In this document: positions 9,614-20,784 of the stretch, piece by piece
Layout of the letters: every line of letters starts with the position of its first letter
How positions within the stretch are numbered: the stretch's first letter is position 1
DNA from: a bacterium UBP8_UBA817
GTDB taxonomy: Bacteria; Margulisbacteria; Marinamargulisbacteria; SXXA01; SICP01
Assembly: GCA_945898045.1 (NCBI GenBank)
Contig: CAMDGG010000003.1
Coordinates: 74,529-119,716, forward strand
Length of the DNA stretch: 45,188 nt
Direction of reading: 5' to 3'
Translations under genes and position numbers: made by a program
The notes under the pieces: generated by a model
Database searches by the model: none
Seen by the model: the letters and a program-made list of their open reading frames with translations, nothing else
Told to the model about the DNA's origin: nothing

Positions 9614-10702
9614 ATGTTTAAAAAAATTGACCTTTATATCATCAGAGAACTTCTGCCCGCTTTCTTTTTTGGCATTACTGCCTTCACCGCCATATTAGCC
9701 GGAAGCACCATTCTAATCCCCCTTATGAGCGATGCCTCTAAATGGTCCATTCCTATCCAAGCTGTTTTGAAACTTTTTATCTATCACCTACCAAGTGTCA
9801 TCGCTTTTACCTTTCCTATGGCCATGTTACTTGCAACCGTAATGGCGTTCGGCAGACTCAATTCAGATCTTGAGCTCACCGCGTTTAGATCAGCTGGTAT
9901 TAGTTTTTTTCGTCTTGTGATACCCGTTATGTTTGTAGGGTTAGTGGTCAGTCTGGTCACAATAGTTTTTAATGAATCGATTGTCCCAAAAGCCACCCAT
10001 TCTGCAGAAAACTTGGTGCAAACATTTAAAAACAAAGACACTCCGACGCTCAAGAAAAATATTAATCTCACAGAATATGATCCTGAAGGAAGACCGCTTA
10101 GAATTCTCAATGTATTAGAAGTCGAAAATGGACATCTAAAAGGCGTTACGATCCTCGAATATGAAAATGGTGAATTGGTTCGCGCAATTAAGGCCAATTC
10201 AGGCCAATGGTTACCAGGTGGGGGATGGGAATTTTATGACGGAATTATGCACAACTTCACGATGTCAGACAAACGCAAAGCCATCTTAATTGAATTTAAA
10301 AAAGAATTTATTAACATCAAAAGTAATCCCATCGATCTCGCGGGCCGTGAAAAATTTATTGAAGAAATGAGTGCCAAAGAACTGCGTAAACACATTGAAG
10401 TAAGAAAAAACACGGGCCAAAAATTCGGAAAAGAACTCACCCGATACCACATGCGGTTTTCAGTGCCTTTTGCCAGTCTTATTTTCGCTATTCTTGGCGC
10501 ATCGGTAGGCGTGCGTCCCCAACGCAGTACATCGGCCATTGGTTTCGGCCTAAGTCTACTCGTTATCATGATTTACTATATTTTATTGGGCATTTCAGTC
10601 GGACTATATGAAGCCGTGCCACCTGTAGTTGCCGCCTGGATTCCAAACACGGTCGTCGGCATCGTCGGTCTATTTATGCTCTTGCGCGCTTCACAGAAAT
10701 AA
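9614..10702 (+). CDS. LptF/LptG (YjgP/YjgQ) family permease
   Basis: IDLYIIRELLPAFFFGITAFTAIL, TFPMAMLLATVMAFGRLNSDLELTAFRSAGISFFRL; follows lptB. Confidence 0.92.
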   Translation: MFKKIDLYIIRELLPAFFFGITAFTAILAGSTILIPLMSDASKWSIPIQAVLKLFIYHLPSVIAFTFPMAMLLATVMAFGRLNSDLELTAFRSAGISFFRLVIPVMFVGLVVSLVTIVFNESIVPKATHSAENLVQTFKNKDTPTLKKNINLTEYDPEGRPLRILNVLEVENGHLKGVTILEYENGELVRAIKANSGQWLPGGGWEFYDGIMHNFTMSDKRKAILIEFKKEFINIKSNPIDLAGREKFIEEMSAKELRKHIEVRKNTGQKFGKELTRYHMRFSVPFASLIFAILGASVGVRPQRSTSAIGFGLSLLVIMIYYILLGISVGLYEAVPPVVAAWIPNTVVGIVGLFMLLRASQK

Positions 10703-12481
<1,779 letters not shown>

Positions 12482-12524
12482 GGATTAAAACCTTTCTTAG
12501 AAAGGTACAACAAGAACATCGGCC

Positions 12525-12560
12525 GCCTAAAGGCTTTGGTATCCCTCAAAGCCTTTAGGC
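12525..12560. repeat. 14-bp perfect inverted repeat with 8-nt loop
   Basis: GCCTAAAGGCTTTG-GTATCCCT-CAAAGCCTTTAGGC between convergent thiC and the collar operon; a second smaller hairpin ACCTTTC-TTA-GAAAGGT lies around 12490-12506. Confidence 0.85.
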
Positions 12561-12643
12561 CATGCCAAGATCAGTATCTGAAGCATTCCTATTAAGTCAA
12601 ATGAGGTCCAAGTTCTAAAGCCTCAATTCAAAACTTTAAATAA

Positions 12644-13501
12644 TTAAGGGGTTACCCCATAAAAAATACAATAATTCACGCTTTGATTAACCGGACGAGT
12701 TTCATTGGCAACGACCGGATTCCCAAAGGTGGTAGTTGACGGGCCTTGGATAGTTAAGTAAGTGGAATCAATCGCTGTACTACTGGCAGTTGCGTCAACA
12801 AAACTCGTGTTAGTTTGACTTGGAATACTTGCAAAGCCAACGCCAATGCCAGATAGGCCAGACAGGTATCGAGGACCTCCTGTGTTTATAACCAAACTAG
12901 TTCCATTGGTAAGTGAGTGCGTATGGGGAGACATAGTGTAAGGGTGTGTATGTGATCCATTTGACAGATCATGGCTATGATTTTGAAAGGCATCATCTTG
13001 GTAGGTCCCGACACTGACCATAGGAGAGGCCCCCCGTAAAAAAATCCCTCTCATATCTGGTATAACCATCGTTCCTACATATTGATCTTGTGCATCTAGA
13101 GATAAGGTGCCGCCCCAGGTAGTTCCAATCCGTTTTGCAAGTCGCTGCAAGTAAGAATTTGGAGTTACTGTAAGTGTTCTTCCATCGCAAGGCATCCATC
13201 CCGCGTGAATACTGGTTGTTGGAATAGCAAATGCCGCAATAGTTCCAACCAACAACTTATCTATAAAGCCAGACGACCCCCCAGACAAGACATCATCCAC
13301 CACTACACCATTTGACAATTGAAACAACTTCACGGACTGAACATAATTGTCGGTTGCTGAGGATTGATCCGCGGGAACCTGCCACCCAGCATGATTTGTA
13401 AATATGATTGCTTTTTTATTAAAAGAGACTGCAAAAAGGGGTGCGGTTCCGATAAGTAAGAGACAAAGAAAAAAAGAGAGACGAAGAAAAATATTTTTCA
13501 T
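12644..13501 (-). CDS. Secreted phage-tail-collar-domain protein (copy 1)
   Basis: Signal peptide; IHAGWMPCDGRTL, MVIPDMRGIFLRGA, HSHDLSNGSHTHPYTMSPHTHS, NETRPVNQSVNYCIFY. Confidence 0.8.
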   Translation of the reverse strand: MKNIFLRLSFFLCLLLIGTAPLFAVSFNKKAIIFTNHAGWQVPADQSSATDNYVQSVKLFQLSNGVVVDDVLSGGSSGFIDKLLVGTIAAFAIPTTSIHAGWMPCDGRTLTVTPNSYLQRLAKRIGTTWGGTLSLDAQDQYVGTMVIPDMRGIFLRGASPMVSVGTYQDDAFQNHSHDLSNGSHTHPYTMSPHTHSLTNGTSLVINTGGPRYLSGLSGIGVGFASIPSQTNTSFVDATASSTAIDSTYLTIQGPSTTTFGNPVVANETRPVNQSVNYCIFYGVTP

Positions 13502-13503
13502 GA

Positions 13504-14289
13504 TTAGTACCTTATATAATATGCAACAGCATTATTTTTAGGGCGAGTTTCTGAAGCGTATTTCGGACTTCCAAAAGTGGAATATGTGGCGGGATTGGTG
13601 AGCGTTACGCCTCCGGATGAACTTGCTACTGTAAGAGCTGGAGTAGTAGAGGTGAGTGATAAATTAATATCGGTTGAGTTATAGCCTAAACTTCCACCGG
13701 AAGCATTAGTAAAATTATTAGCACCAAAATGGTGGCCAGGTGAATTTGAGACGCCCGTTCCATGCGGATGCGCAACGTTAGTAACAGTATGGGGGTGGGC
13801 CGTTTCGGACACACTATGGGCATGCCCTTGCAGGTGATCAACGTAGAAGGTGCCAAAAGCGGTGCTCGTAGATTTCCCACTTATAAATCGTCCTCGCAAA
13901 TCGGGAACGGCAAAGGTTGTCGGGCTATTACCGCCATATAAGTTACCAATTTTAAAGAAAAGTAATGCTAATTCTGGATGATTTGCAAGTGTATAAATAG
14001 TTCCGTCACATAATAACCATCCGTGTGGAATAGGATTTAGCGTATAAGCAAACGCTTGGATCGCGCCACAAAAAGACCCTACACCCAAAATATCATCTAA
14101 ATCAAGACCCCCCACAGTCATAGTCCGCGTTAGGGATTGGACGGATGGAGATACCAGATCCACTGTATTGGCATGAACTCCACTACCATTGTCAAAAACA
14201 AACGCATCTCTCTCAAAATAATGCTCGGTGGCAGCATGTGTAACGCCGTGGGACAAAAGAATAATTGATAAAACTAAGTAGTATTTCAA
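13504..14289 (-). CDS. Secreted phage-tail-collar-domain protein (copy 2)
   Basis: Signal peptide; IPHGWLLCDGTIYTLANHPELALLFFKIGNLYGGNSPTTFAVPDLRGRFISG; HAHSVSETAHPHTVTNVAHPHG; SETRPKNNAVAYYIRY. Confidence 0.85.
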   Translation of the reverse strand: MKYYLVLSIILLSHGVTHAATEHYFERDAFVFDNGSGVHANTVDLVSPSVQSLTRTMTVGGLDLDDILGVGSFCGAIQAFAYTLNPIPHGWLLCDGTIYTLANHPELALLFFKIGNLYGGNSPTTFAVPDLRGRFISGKSTSTAFGTFYVDHLQGHAHSVSETAHPHTVTNVAHPHGTGVSNSPGHHFGANNFTNASGGSLGYNSTDINLSLTSTTPALTVASSSGGVTLTNPATYSTFGSPKYASETRPKNNAVAYYIRY

Positions 14290-14298
14290 GCCATGCTC

Positions 14299-15150
14299 CT
14301 AATATTTAATGTAGTAAGCCATAACTAAATGTGAAGGAACCGTATCTGTACTCACTCTGATAGCTGGAGTACCACTACTAGTGCTTGCATCACCTAACGT
14401 GGTACCACTTGACGCGCTTGTGAGCTCAACATTGGTATTGCGCGAATCAACTTGAAGGGCACCTGAATTTAATGAGTCATCGCCACCGGCTACCCCATTT
14501 GAACCGCTAACCGAAAGCACATTACCAGAATAGCTATACGAGTGGGTATGTCCGCTGTCCGTTATCGTATGGCTATGTGCTACAGACGTAAATGCATGGG
14601 TATGACCTTGCATGGCAAATCCTTGAGGGGATCCAAGTGTGCGTGTGGCAGTATCTGGATCTCGATTTGCAGCACCTTGTGGTGTTCTCATATTGTCTTG
14701 TCCCCGTAAAAAATAAGCTCGATAGTCTGGAACCGCAAAAGTTGTGGTGCCATTACCTCCATATCGTAAACCAAGTGCGGCCCCAAGCGTTGGATAAGAG
14801 GCAATGTTGTAGACCGTTCCATCACACAAAAGCCATCTGCCAGAACGAGCATTAGAGTGGGCAAAAGGCATAACCATACCGACACAATAGGAATTAATCA
14901 TAGATTCAATTTGGACAGCATGATCATCTACAATGAGTCCATTTTGTAATTTTATTTTGGAAGTTGCTCGGATAAAGGGTGCGCTATTTTGTATTTCTGT
15001 ATTCCCTGTCGCAGATCTCCATCCGGTCCCATTATTAAACTGAATGAGATTGTGGGTAAAAAAACTTTCTGAATTTGCAGCGAGAGAAAAAATAGGGGAA
15101 GAAAAAGAAAAATATAAAAAGATGATAAAAATATAAAAATAGTTCTTCAT
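14299..15150 (-). CDS. Secreted phage-tail-collar-domain protein (copy 3)
   Basis: Signal peptide; GRWLLCDGTVYNIASYPTLGAALGLRYGGNGTTTFAVPDYRAYFLRGQD; HTHAFTSVAHSHTITDSGHTHS; SHLVMAYYIKY. Confidence 0.83.
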   Translation of the reverse strand: MKNYFYIFIIFLYFSFSSPIFSLAANSESFFTHNLIQFNNGTGWRSATGNTEIQNSAPFIRATSKIKLQNGLIVDDHAVQIESMINSYCVGMVMPFAHSNARSGRWLLCDGTVYNIASYPTLGAALGLRYGGNGTTTFAVPDYRAYFLRGQDNMRTPQGAANRDPDTATRTLGSPQGFAMQGHTHAFTSVAHSHTITDSGHTHSYSYSGNVLSVSGSNGVAGGDDSLNSGALQVDSRNTNVELTSASSGTTLGDASTSSGTPAIRVSTDTVPSHLVMAYYIKY

Positions 15151-16973
15151 GCAAGAGAATAATCGGAATCCAATGATTCCGAAGTAAACAACAGGTCAAG
15201 CTCATTTTTTAAATCCAGCAATTCTGTTTTCATAGTTTCGCGGTATTTCTCGGTTTCAAGTTTCAGCTTAGGAATTAACTCTTTGTAATACGCAATGCCA
15301 TCATTTAAATTTTGTTTGAAAAACTCAAAATATTCCACTTGTTTTGGAGTAGGAGAGGGCAGTGTTTTTTTGATTTCATTTGCCAAATAATCGATATACA
15401 TTTTAAGCTCACTAATGAAAAAATTGGGACGATAAGTGTCATTCAATAAGTTGCCGCGACCATAAATATGTCCCGCCATTTCGGCCAATGTGCTGATCTT
15501 AGAAAAGTAAGCCAGGTTAGGGCCAGGGCATACCGCTGATTTCAACGGACGCTTATTATCAATCCCATATGCAATCAAAGCCCCTGCCGCCAAATCTTCG
15601 CATAGACAAGACTTGCCAACCACATAATCAAACCGATTCTTATACGTTTTTGCATCCAAGCCATTGCTATCCAATTCTTTTAACTTCCGTTTTTCATAGG
15701 TCGTCGCTGCCGTGCAAATAGGAACTTTTGTAAATTCCATATTGCTCACCAAATGTCCTTTCGGACATGGGCTCCCAGGTTTTCCTGCTTCAACACGTTC
15801 AAATTTCTGTGCTTCACTGTCGGTATCGCGAAGTGTATTGAAAGGGACTCCCAAGGGAGAAACTTCACTCAAATACAAGTCTTCTTTTTGGGCTGAAGCT
15901 AATTTCTGGCGTGTTGGGTAATCCAAGGTGGTGACCTCAGGAACCAATAGAAAGGGTGTTGCCCAACCTGTGCCCTGTACCTGATAGTGATCCATCAAAA
16001 ATTGATTTTCTGAGGCCGTACCAATACCGCCTTGCACGGTAATATCCATCGCAGGAGTGTTTTGGAATTTAGGCAGCGTTTTTTTGTCTAATGCCTCATT
16101 GCAAATATCCATAAATGTCTGTAAAAGTTCCGAACGTTTTTGCCTAAATTCTTCCAAAATAGGGCCCAATAAAAAGCCGTCAGAAGCAAACGCATGCCCA
16201 CCACAATTAAGGCCCGATTCAATCCGATGCTCAGAAACCCAAATACCTTTCTTTGCCAAAAACTTCCCTTGTGTCAAAGAAGAGCGAACATCCGATACTT
16301 TTAAAATAATTTTCTTTGTAATGTAGCCCAAAGCGTCTGGGAAAAAATCCCGAAACTGCTCAATATATGCATAAAGACGACGGTTAAATCCAGCAGAAAA
16401 AACAATAGACGAATGCAGCTTACTCATTGCATAACCACGAAGGGCAGCAGACGCATCTGAATCATGATCAGGCAGAGGATTTCCTTCTCTATCACGATTG
16501 CTACGATCCAACTTGGTCATGATATTTACGTCCAATGACCCAGCCTGAATCGCGTCACGAAGTTTCGCGTCCAGAGACGCTTTAAGTGTTGCATCGGTTG
16601 TAGACAAGAACTGCAAATATTGTTTTTTTAAGGGGGAAGAATCAGCAAGGAGTTCAAAATATTTGGTTAATTCATTACCTAGTTCAAACGGTAAGGTTTT
16701 AATCGTCTTAACCTGTTCTTCAACAATATCGTGTACCAAATCCAAATAGGCAGTGATTCGTCTTGCGCGGTAATCCGGATCCCATTTTTTAATAAGCTCA
16801 TAAGGTTTGTGATGTAACTCAGAATAATATTTGCGCATATTTTCGCACAGCTCATCATCACCAATAGACATGACAGACGAAATGCCAAATCGAGCCACTT
16901 TTATAGGCGTATCGATCGTAAAAGCAGTCCCCATTACTGGGATATGAAAACTATGAATGCGTTTGATAACCAT
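15147..16973 (-). CDS. Conserved protein of uncertain function, possibly NPD-like/TIM-barrel flavoprotein, Cys-rich C-terminus
   Basis: About 608 aa; SGLNCGGHAFASDGFLLGPILEEF, MDITVQGGIGTASENQFLMDHYQVQGTGWATPFLLVPEVT, GKPGSPCPKGHLVSNMEFTKVPICTA, KSCLCEDLAAGAL, AVCPGPNLAYFSK; stop overlaps the start of collar copy 3 (ATGA). Confidence 0.6.
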   Translation of the reverse strand: MVIKRIHSFHIPVMGTAFTIDTPIKVARFGISSVMSIGDDELCENMRKYYSELHHKPYELIKKWDPDYRARRITAYLDLVHDIVEEQVKTIKTLPFELGNELTKYFELLADSSPLKKQYLQFLSTTDATLKASLDAKLRDAIQAGSLDVNIMTKLDRSNRDREGNPLPDHDSDASAALRGYAMSKLHSSIVFSAGFNRRLYAYIEQFRDFFPDALGYITKKIILKVSDVRSSLTQGKFLAKKGIWVSEHRIESGLNCGGHAFASDGFLLGPILEEFRQKRSELLQTFMDICNEALDKKTLPKFQNTPAMDITVQGGIGTASENQFLMDHYQVQGTGWATPFLLVPEVTTLDYPTRQKLASAQKEDLYLSEVSPLGVPFNTLRDTDSEAQKFERVEAGKPGSPCPKGHLVSNMEFTKVPICTAATTYEKRKLKELDSNGLDAKTYKNRFDYVVGKSCLCEDLAAGALIAYGIDNKRPLKSAVCPGPNLAYFSKISTLAEMAGHIYGRGNLLNDTYRPNFFISELKMYIDYLANEIKKTLPSPTPKQVEYFEFFKQNLNDGIAYYKELIPKLKLETEKYRETMKTELLDLKNELDLLFTSESLDSDYSLA

Positions 16974-17042
16974 AAGCCTCAAATTGTAATATAGAAAAAA
17001 GGCTTTGTACACAATCCGGCTCTCTTGATAGAATCACTCTCT

Positions 17043-18134
17043 ATGACAAAAATTAACTATGATCAATGGGTACAAAAAAGTCTCGCAGCAGAGCGATTTA
17101 ATCAAGAAGAATGCCGAACTATCTTAGATAGCCAAGAGATAGAAATTCTGCCTCTCCTTCAAGCCGCTTATACAGTAAGAAAAGCCCAATGGGGCAACAG
17201 TGTTAATATCCACATCATCAACAACGCCAAAAATGGCAACTGTCCAGAAGACTGTGCCTATTGTGTACAGGCCAAAACATCCAAAACACAAATTGCAGAC
17301 TATCCTATTAAAACAGACGACGAAATCATGGCAGAAGCCAAAAATGCCTATGAGTCTGGGGCCTTTCGTTATTGCATGGTTTTCGCAGGAAGAGGCCCTA
17401 CAAAACAAAGAGTTGAAAAACTTTCGGGACTCATCCAAAAAATTAAATCCACCTATCCTATACAAGTCTGCCTCTCTCCCGGTCTCCTCGATCAAGAAGG
17501 CACAGACATGCTAAAAGCAGCCGGGCTAGACAGACTCAATCACAATCTCAATACGTCCGAACGTTATTACCCAGAAATTTGTGACACCCATACATTTCAA
17601 GATCGTTTAAACACTCTACAAGCAGCCAAAAATTCTGGTATCGAGCTTTGTACTGGCATGATTGCAGGATTAGGTGAACAATCAGACGATATTATTCAGG
17701 TAGCCCAAAAACTACGTGATGTAGAAGCGCAATCTATTCCTATTAATTTTTATATGGCCATCGACGGCAATCGTCTGGGGCCAAAACATGATCTAACGCC
17801 TGAGCGTTGTTTGCGAATTTTATGCCTCTTTAGATTTATTAATCCAAAGTCAGAACTTCGCATGGCTGCAGGCAGAGAAATGCATCTCAGAAGTATGCAG
17901 GTCATGGGACTCTATCCAGCCAACTCACTCTTTATGGATGGTTACCTCAACACAAAAGGAACCAATCACGCGCAAACTCTACAAATGATCAAAGACGCCG
18001 GCTTCGACATTCAGTCCGAACACAATCTAGAAGACCTTCTAGAAAAAGCCAACGAAAAAAATCTTCCTGAAATAAACAATGGCGAAAAAGCCATTATGAA
18101 AAGCATAGAAGATCTAAGGCCCGCTAGAGCATAG
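17043..18134 (+). CDS. bioB: Biotin synthase
   Basis: NGNCPEDCAYCVQAK radical-SAM CxxxCxxC motif; LNHNLNTSERYYPEI; MAAGREMHLR; FMDGYLNTKG. Confidence 0.97.
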   Translation: MTKINYDQWVQKSLAAERFNQEECRTILDSQEIEILPLLQAAYTVRKAQWGNSVNIHIINNAKNGNCPEDCAYCVQAKTSKTQIADYPIKTDDEIMAEAKNAYESGAFRYCMVFAGRGPTKQRVEKLSGLIQKIKSTYPIQVCLSPGLLDQEGTDMLKAAGLDRLNHNLNTSERYYPEICDTHTFQDRLNTLQAAKNSGIELCTGMIAGLGEQSDDIIQVAQKLRDVEAQSIPINFYMAIDGNRLGPKHDLTPERCLRILCLFRFINPKSELRMAAGREMHLRSMQVMGLYPANSLFMDGYLNTKGTNHAQTLQMIKDAGFDIQSEHNLEDLLEKANEKNLPEINNGEKAIMKSIEDLRPARA

Positions 18135-18144
18135 ACCCTCTATT

Positions 18145-18164
18145 CCCTCCCTTTTGGGGGAGGG
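18145..18164. repeat. Intergenic palindrome, REP-like
   Basis: CCCTCCC-TTTTGG-GGGAGGG followed by TTAGGGTGGG, directly after bioB. Confidence 0.6.
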
Positions 18165-18179
18165 TTAGGGTGGGCCCTA

Positions 18180-18794
18180 TTAACTATTAAAATTCTTAAG
18201 CGCTTCCGCCCAATTCACAACATTCCAAAATGCACTCACATAATCAGGACGACGATTTTGGTAATTCAAATAATACGCATGTTCCCAAACATCCAATCCT
18301 AATACAGGCGTGCCCTTAACATCCGCATTGTCCATAATAGGATTATCTTGATTTGGGGTAGAGCTCACAACCAACGATCCGTCAGCCTTTTTAACGAGCC
18401 ATGCCCAGCCGCTACCAAATCGAGTCTTCGCAGCCGTTTCAAACTGATCTTTAAACGCTTGAAAACTTCCGAATGACGCGTTGATTGCATCTGCAAGTGC
18501 GCCAGTAGGTTCGCCACCAGCTTTAGGTCCAATCACTTTCCAAAAGAAAGAGTGGTTATAGTGTCCGCCACCGTTATTCCGTACAGTCATACGAATAGCT
18601 TCTGGTACTTGAGACAAAGCGCCTAAAATATCTTCGATTTTTTTGTTTTCAAAATCAGTGCCTTGAATCGCAGTATTCAAATTGGTGATATACGCTTGGT
18701 GATGTTTGCCGTGATGAATCTCCATTGTTTTTGCGTCAATATGAGGTTCAAGTGCTGCTGTATCATATGAAAGAGCCGGTAATTCAAATGCCAT
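18180..18794 (-). CDS. Fe/Mn superoxide dismutase
   Basis: [76 protein letters not shown]. Confidence 0.97.
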   Translation of the reverse strand: MAFELPALSYDTAALEPHIDAKTMEIHHGKHHQAYITNLNTAIQGTDFENKKIEDILGALSQVPEAIRMTVRNNGGGHYNHSFFWKVIGPKAGGEPTGALADAINASFGSFQAFKDQFETAAKTRFGSGWAWLVKKADGSLVVSSTPNQDNPIMDNADVKGTPVLGLDVWEHAYYLNYQNRRPDYVSAFWNVVNWAEALKNFNS

Positions 18795-18808
18795 ATTTGT
18801 TTCCTTCT

Positions 18809-19396
18809 TTAGTTTTTGAAATAAGTAGCAAGCCCAGCAGAATCAGGTTTCATAGCTTTGTCACCTTCATGCCAGTTAGCAGGGCACACTTCACCATTCT
18901 TCTCTGTAAACTGCAGCGCATCTACCATGCGAAGAACTTCATCCACACTACGACCCAGTGGCAAATCATTTACCACTTGATGACGTACGATTCCTTTTTG
19001 GTCGATCAAGAAAAGTCCGCGATACGCAGCGCCCAAGTCCTCTTTGAGAACATCATAACTACGACTAATGTCTTTATTAAAATCAGATAAGATCGGATAC
19101 GTCACGCCTTGAATACCACCCAAAGCCTTAGGTGTATTGAGCCATGCAGCATGGGAAAACCATGAATCCACAGAGCATCCAATCACTTGTACATTGCGTT
19201 TTTCAAAATCAGCTAATTTTTCTTGGAATGCATGTAATTCAGTCGGACACACAAACGTAAAATCAAGCGGATAAAAAAAGAGCACAACATATTTGCCTCT
19301 AAGACTTTGGAGTGAATATCCCTCTTTAACTTCTCCGCCATTTACAACGGCTTTAACACTAAAATCTGGAGCTTCTTTGCCTACTAAAACGCCCAT
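18809..19396 (-). CDS. 2-Cys peroxiredoxin (AhpC/Prx1 type)
   Basis: [22 protein letters not shown] (peroxidatic Cys), [15 protein letters not shown] (resolving Cys). Confidence 0.95.
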   Translation of the reverse strand: MGVLVGKEAPDFSVKAVVNGGEVKEGYSLQSLRGKYVVLFFYPLDFTFVCPTELHAFQEKLADFEKRNVQVIGCSVDSWFSHAAWLNTPKALGGIQGVTYPILSDFNKDISRSYDVLKEDLGAAYRGLFLIDQKGIVRHQVVNDLPLGRSVDEVLRMVDALQFTEKNGEVCPANWHEGDKAMKPDSAGLATYFKN

Positions 19397-19476
19397 CTTG
19401 AACCCTCCTGAAAGATATTATTACAACCTTGAGAGAGTACCATGACCAGGCTAGTGCAAACAAGCAATCCTGGGGA

Positions 19477-19815
19477 TCAGTCCTTAGGCGGAAGCTTGTC
19501 TAAAAGTTGAAAGCCTTCCCCTGATATTTCGGTGCGATAATGCGTGTCTTTGTCTTTCTCAAAGCGTTGTAAATGCAATTGCCCCCACACCAAAACAGGT
19601 TTCCCTTTACTCAAAAGCTGAAGCGTCACATTGGCCAATTTCCCCCAAAACGCAATCGGGACAAAATCCGTTTCATGTTTACCATCTTCCTTTCGATAAG
19701 GACGATCCACCGCCAAAGTAAAATAAGTAAGGCCTCTATCATCCGTAATTTGCCGATGTTCTGGGTCTTTGGTTAGCCTGCCAATTAATGTTACATGATT
19801 ATACGTGTAGCTCAT
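19477..19815 (-). CDS. ssb: Single-stranded DNA-binding protein
   Basis: NHVTLIGRLTKDPEHRQITDDRGLTYFTLAVDRPYRKEDGKHETDFVPIAFWGKLAN; no long acidic tail; ATG at 19815. Confidence 0.92.
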   Translation of the reverse strand: MSYTYNHVTLIGRLTKDPEHRQITDDRGLTYFTLAVDRPYRKEDGKHETDFVPIAFWGKLANVTLQLLSKGKPVLVWGQLHLQRFEKDKDTHYRTEISGEGFQLLDKLPPKD

Positions 19816-19931
19816 TATAAGTCTCCTTGGGTATAAAATGATGTCGCTTAACAAATAATAAACGTAATATAAATTGAAAGTCAATAGTGATATAACGTCA
19901 TAAGCATGACGAGCTATAAATCTTTTACAAA

Positions 19932-19960
19932 TTTACAAAAAGAAAAAACCCCGATATAAT
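19932..19960 (+). promoter_or_regulatory. Sigma70 promoter of tRNA-Asp
   Basis: TTTACA (19932-19937), 17-nt spacer, TATAAT (19955-19960). Confidence 0.85.
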
Positions 19961-19980
19961 CCTAAACTCTCCATTTAAAT

Positions 19981-20057
19981 GGGGGCGTAGCTCAGTTGGT
20001 TAGAGCGCCTGCCTGTCACGCAGGAGGTCACCGGTTCGAGCCCGGCCGTCCCCGCCA
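19981..20057 (+). tRNA. tRNA-Asp (anticodon GTC), CCA encoded
   Basis: 77-nt cloverleaf: GGGGGCG acceptor, CCTGC-CTGTCAC-GCAGG anticodon arm, TTCGAGC T-loop, CGTCCCCGCCA 3' end. Confidence 0.96.
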
Positions 20058-20086
20058 TTTAAATACTCCCAAAGAGGGGTTTCCCT

Positions 20087-20634
20087 TTATTTCTTAGGCT
20101 TAACTAACAGCTTAATAGCCTTCTCAAATTCTCCGTCGGTATTGTCTTTAGTTTGAATCTGTTCCCTATGAAATTTTTCAGATTCTTGCTCGGTATGAGC
20201 CATAGCTAACTTATGACTGATTTTTCCAGCATGTGTCAAAATTTCCCGGTCATTAAGAGAAAGAAAGCCATCCAACTTAGTAACCCAATCTTTCATATAC
20301 ATCGGAACACGACGCATTGCTTGGCCTTCTGCAAAAATTAAATATTGTTCCGCCAGGTTATTCAATGCCGCCAGTTCTACTTTTTTTTGTACTTTTTGCC
20401 ATCCGAAGCAGTTATTAAGAAATCCTTAATAACTGATTTTTCCTCAAGCTCCCCTTCCTGAAAAACGTTCTTGATATGCATATTGATATTTGGGACGCTG
20501 GTCTGAAATAGGTCTGCCAATGTCTTTTGAGTAAGCCAAACGGTCTCATTCTCAAATCGTACATCGATCTTGGTTTGACCGGATTCGGTTTGATAAATCA
20601 AAAAGTGTGATTGTGAATCGGATTTCATAGTCAT
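20087..20634 (-). pseudogene. RhuM-family (virulence RhuM) gene with internal deletion and frameshift
   Basis: N-terminal piece IYQTESGQTKIDVRFENETVWLTQKTLADLFQTSVPNINMHIKNVFQEGELEEKSVIKDFLITASDGKKY and C-terminal piece ALNNLAEQYLIFAEGQAMRRVPMYMKDWVTKLDGFLSLNDREILTHAGKISH in different frames; the middle is missing. Confidence 0.8.
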
Positions 20635-20784
20635 GATTTTGCAATTCTATCAAATTTGCTTGATGTAAGGAATCAAACCGCCATCACCAAAGTCTAACGA
20701 TGGCGGAGATCCAAGGTTTGGAATACGATTACGCAGTAACGCTTAATACGGCTATTTCGCAACAGTCCCAATCTTTGGAGCGGG

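Noticed and set aside
12644-15150. Prophage remnant suggested by tail-collar domains
   Set aside because: No terminase, capsid, portal, integrase or lysis genes nearby; all three proteins carry signal peptides and are coupled to a non-phage gene.
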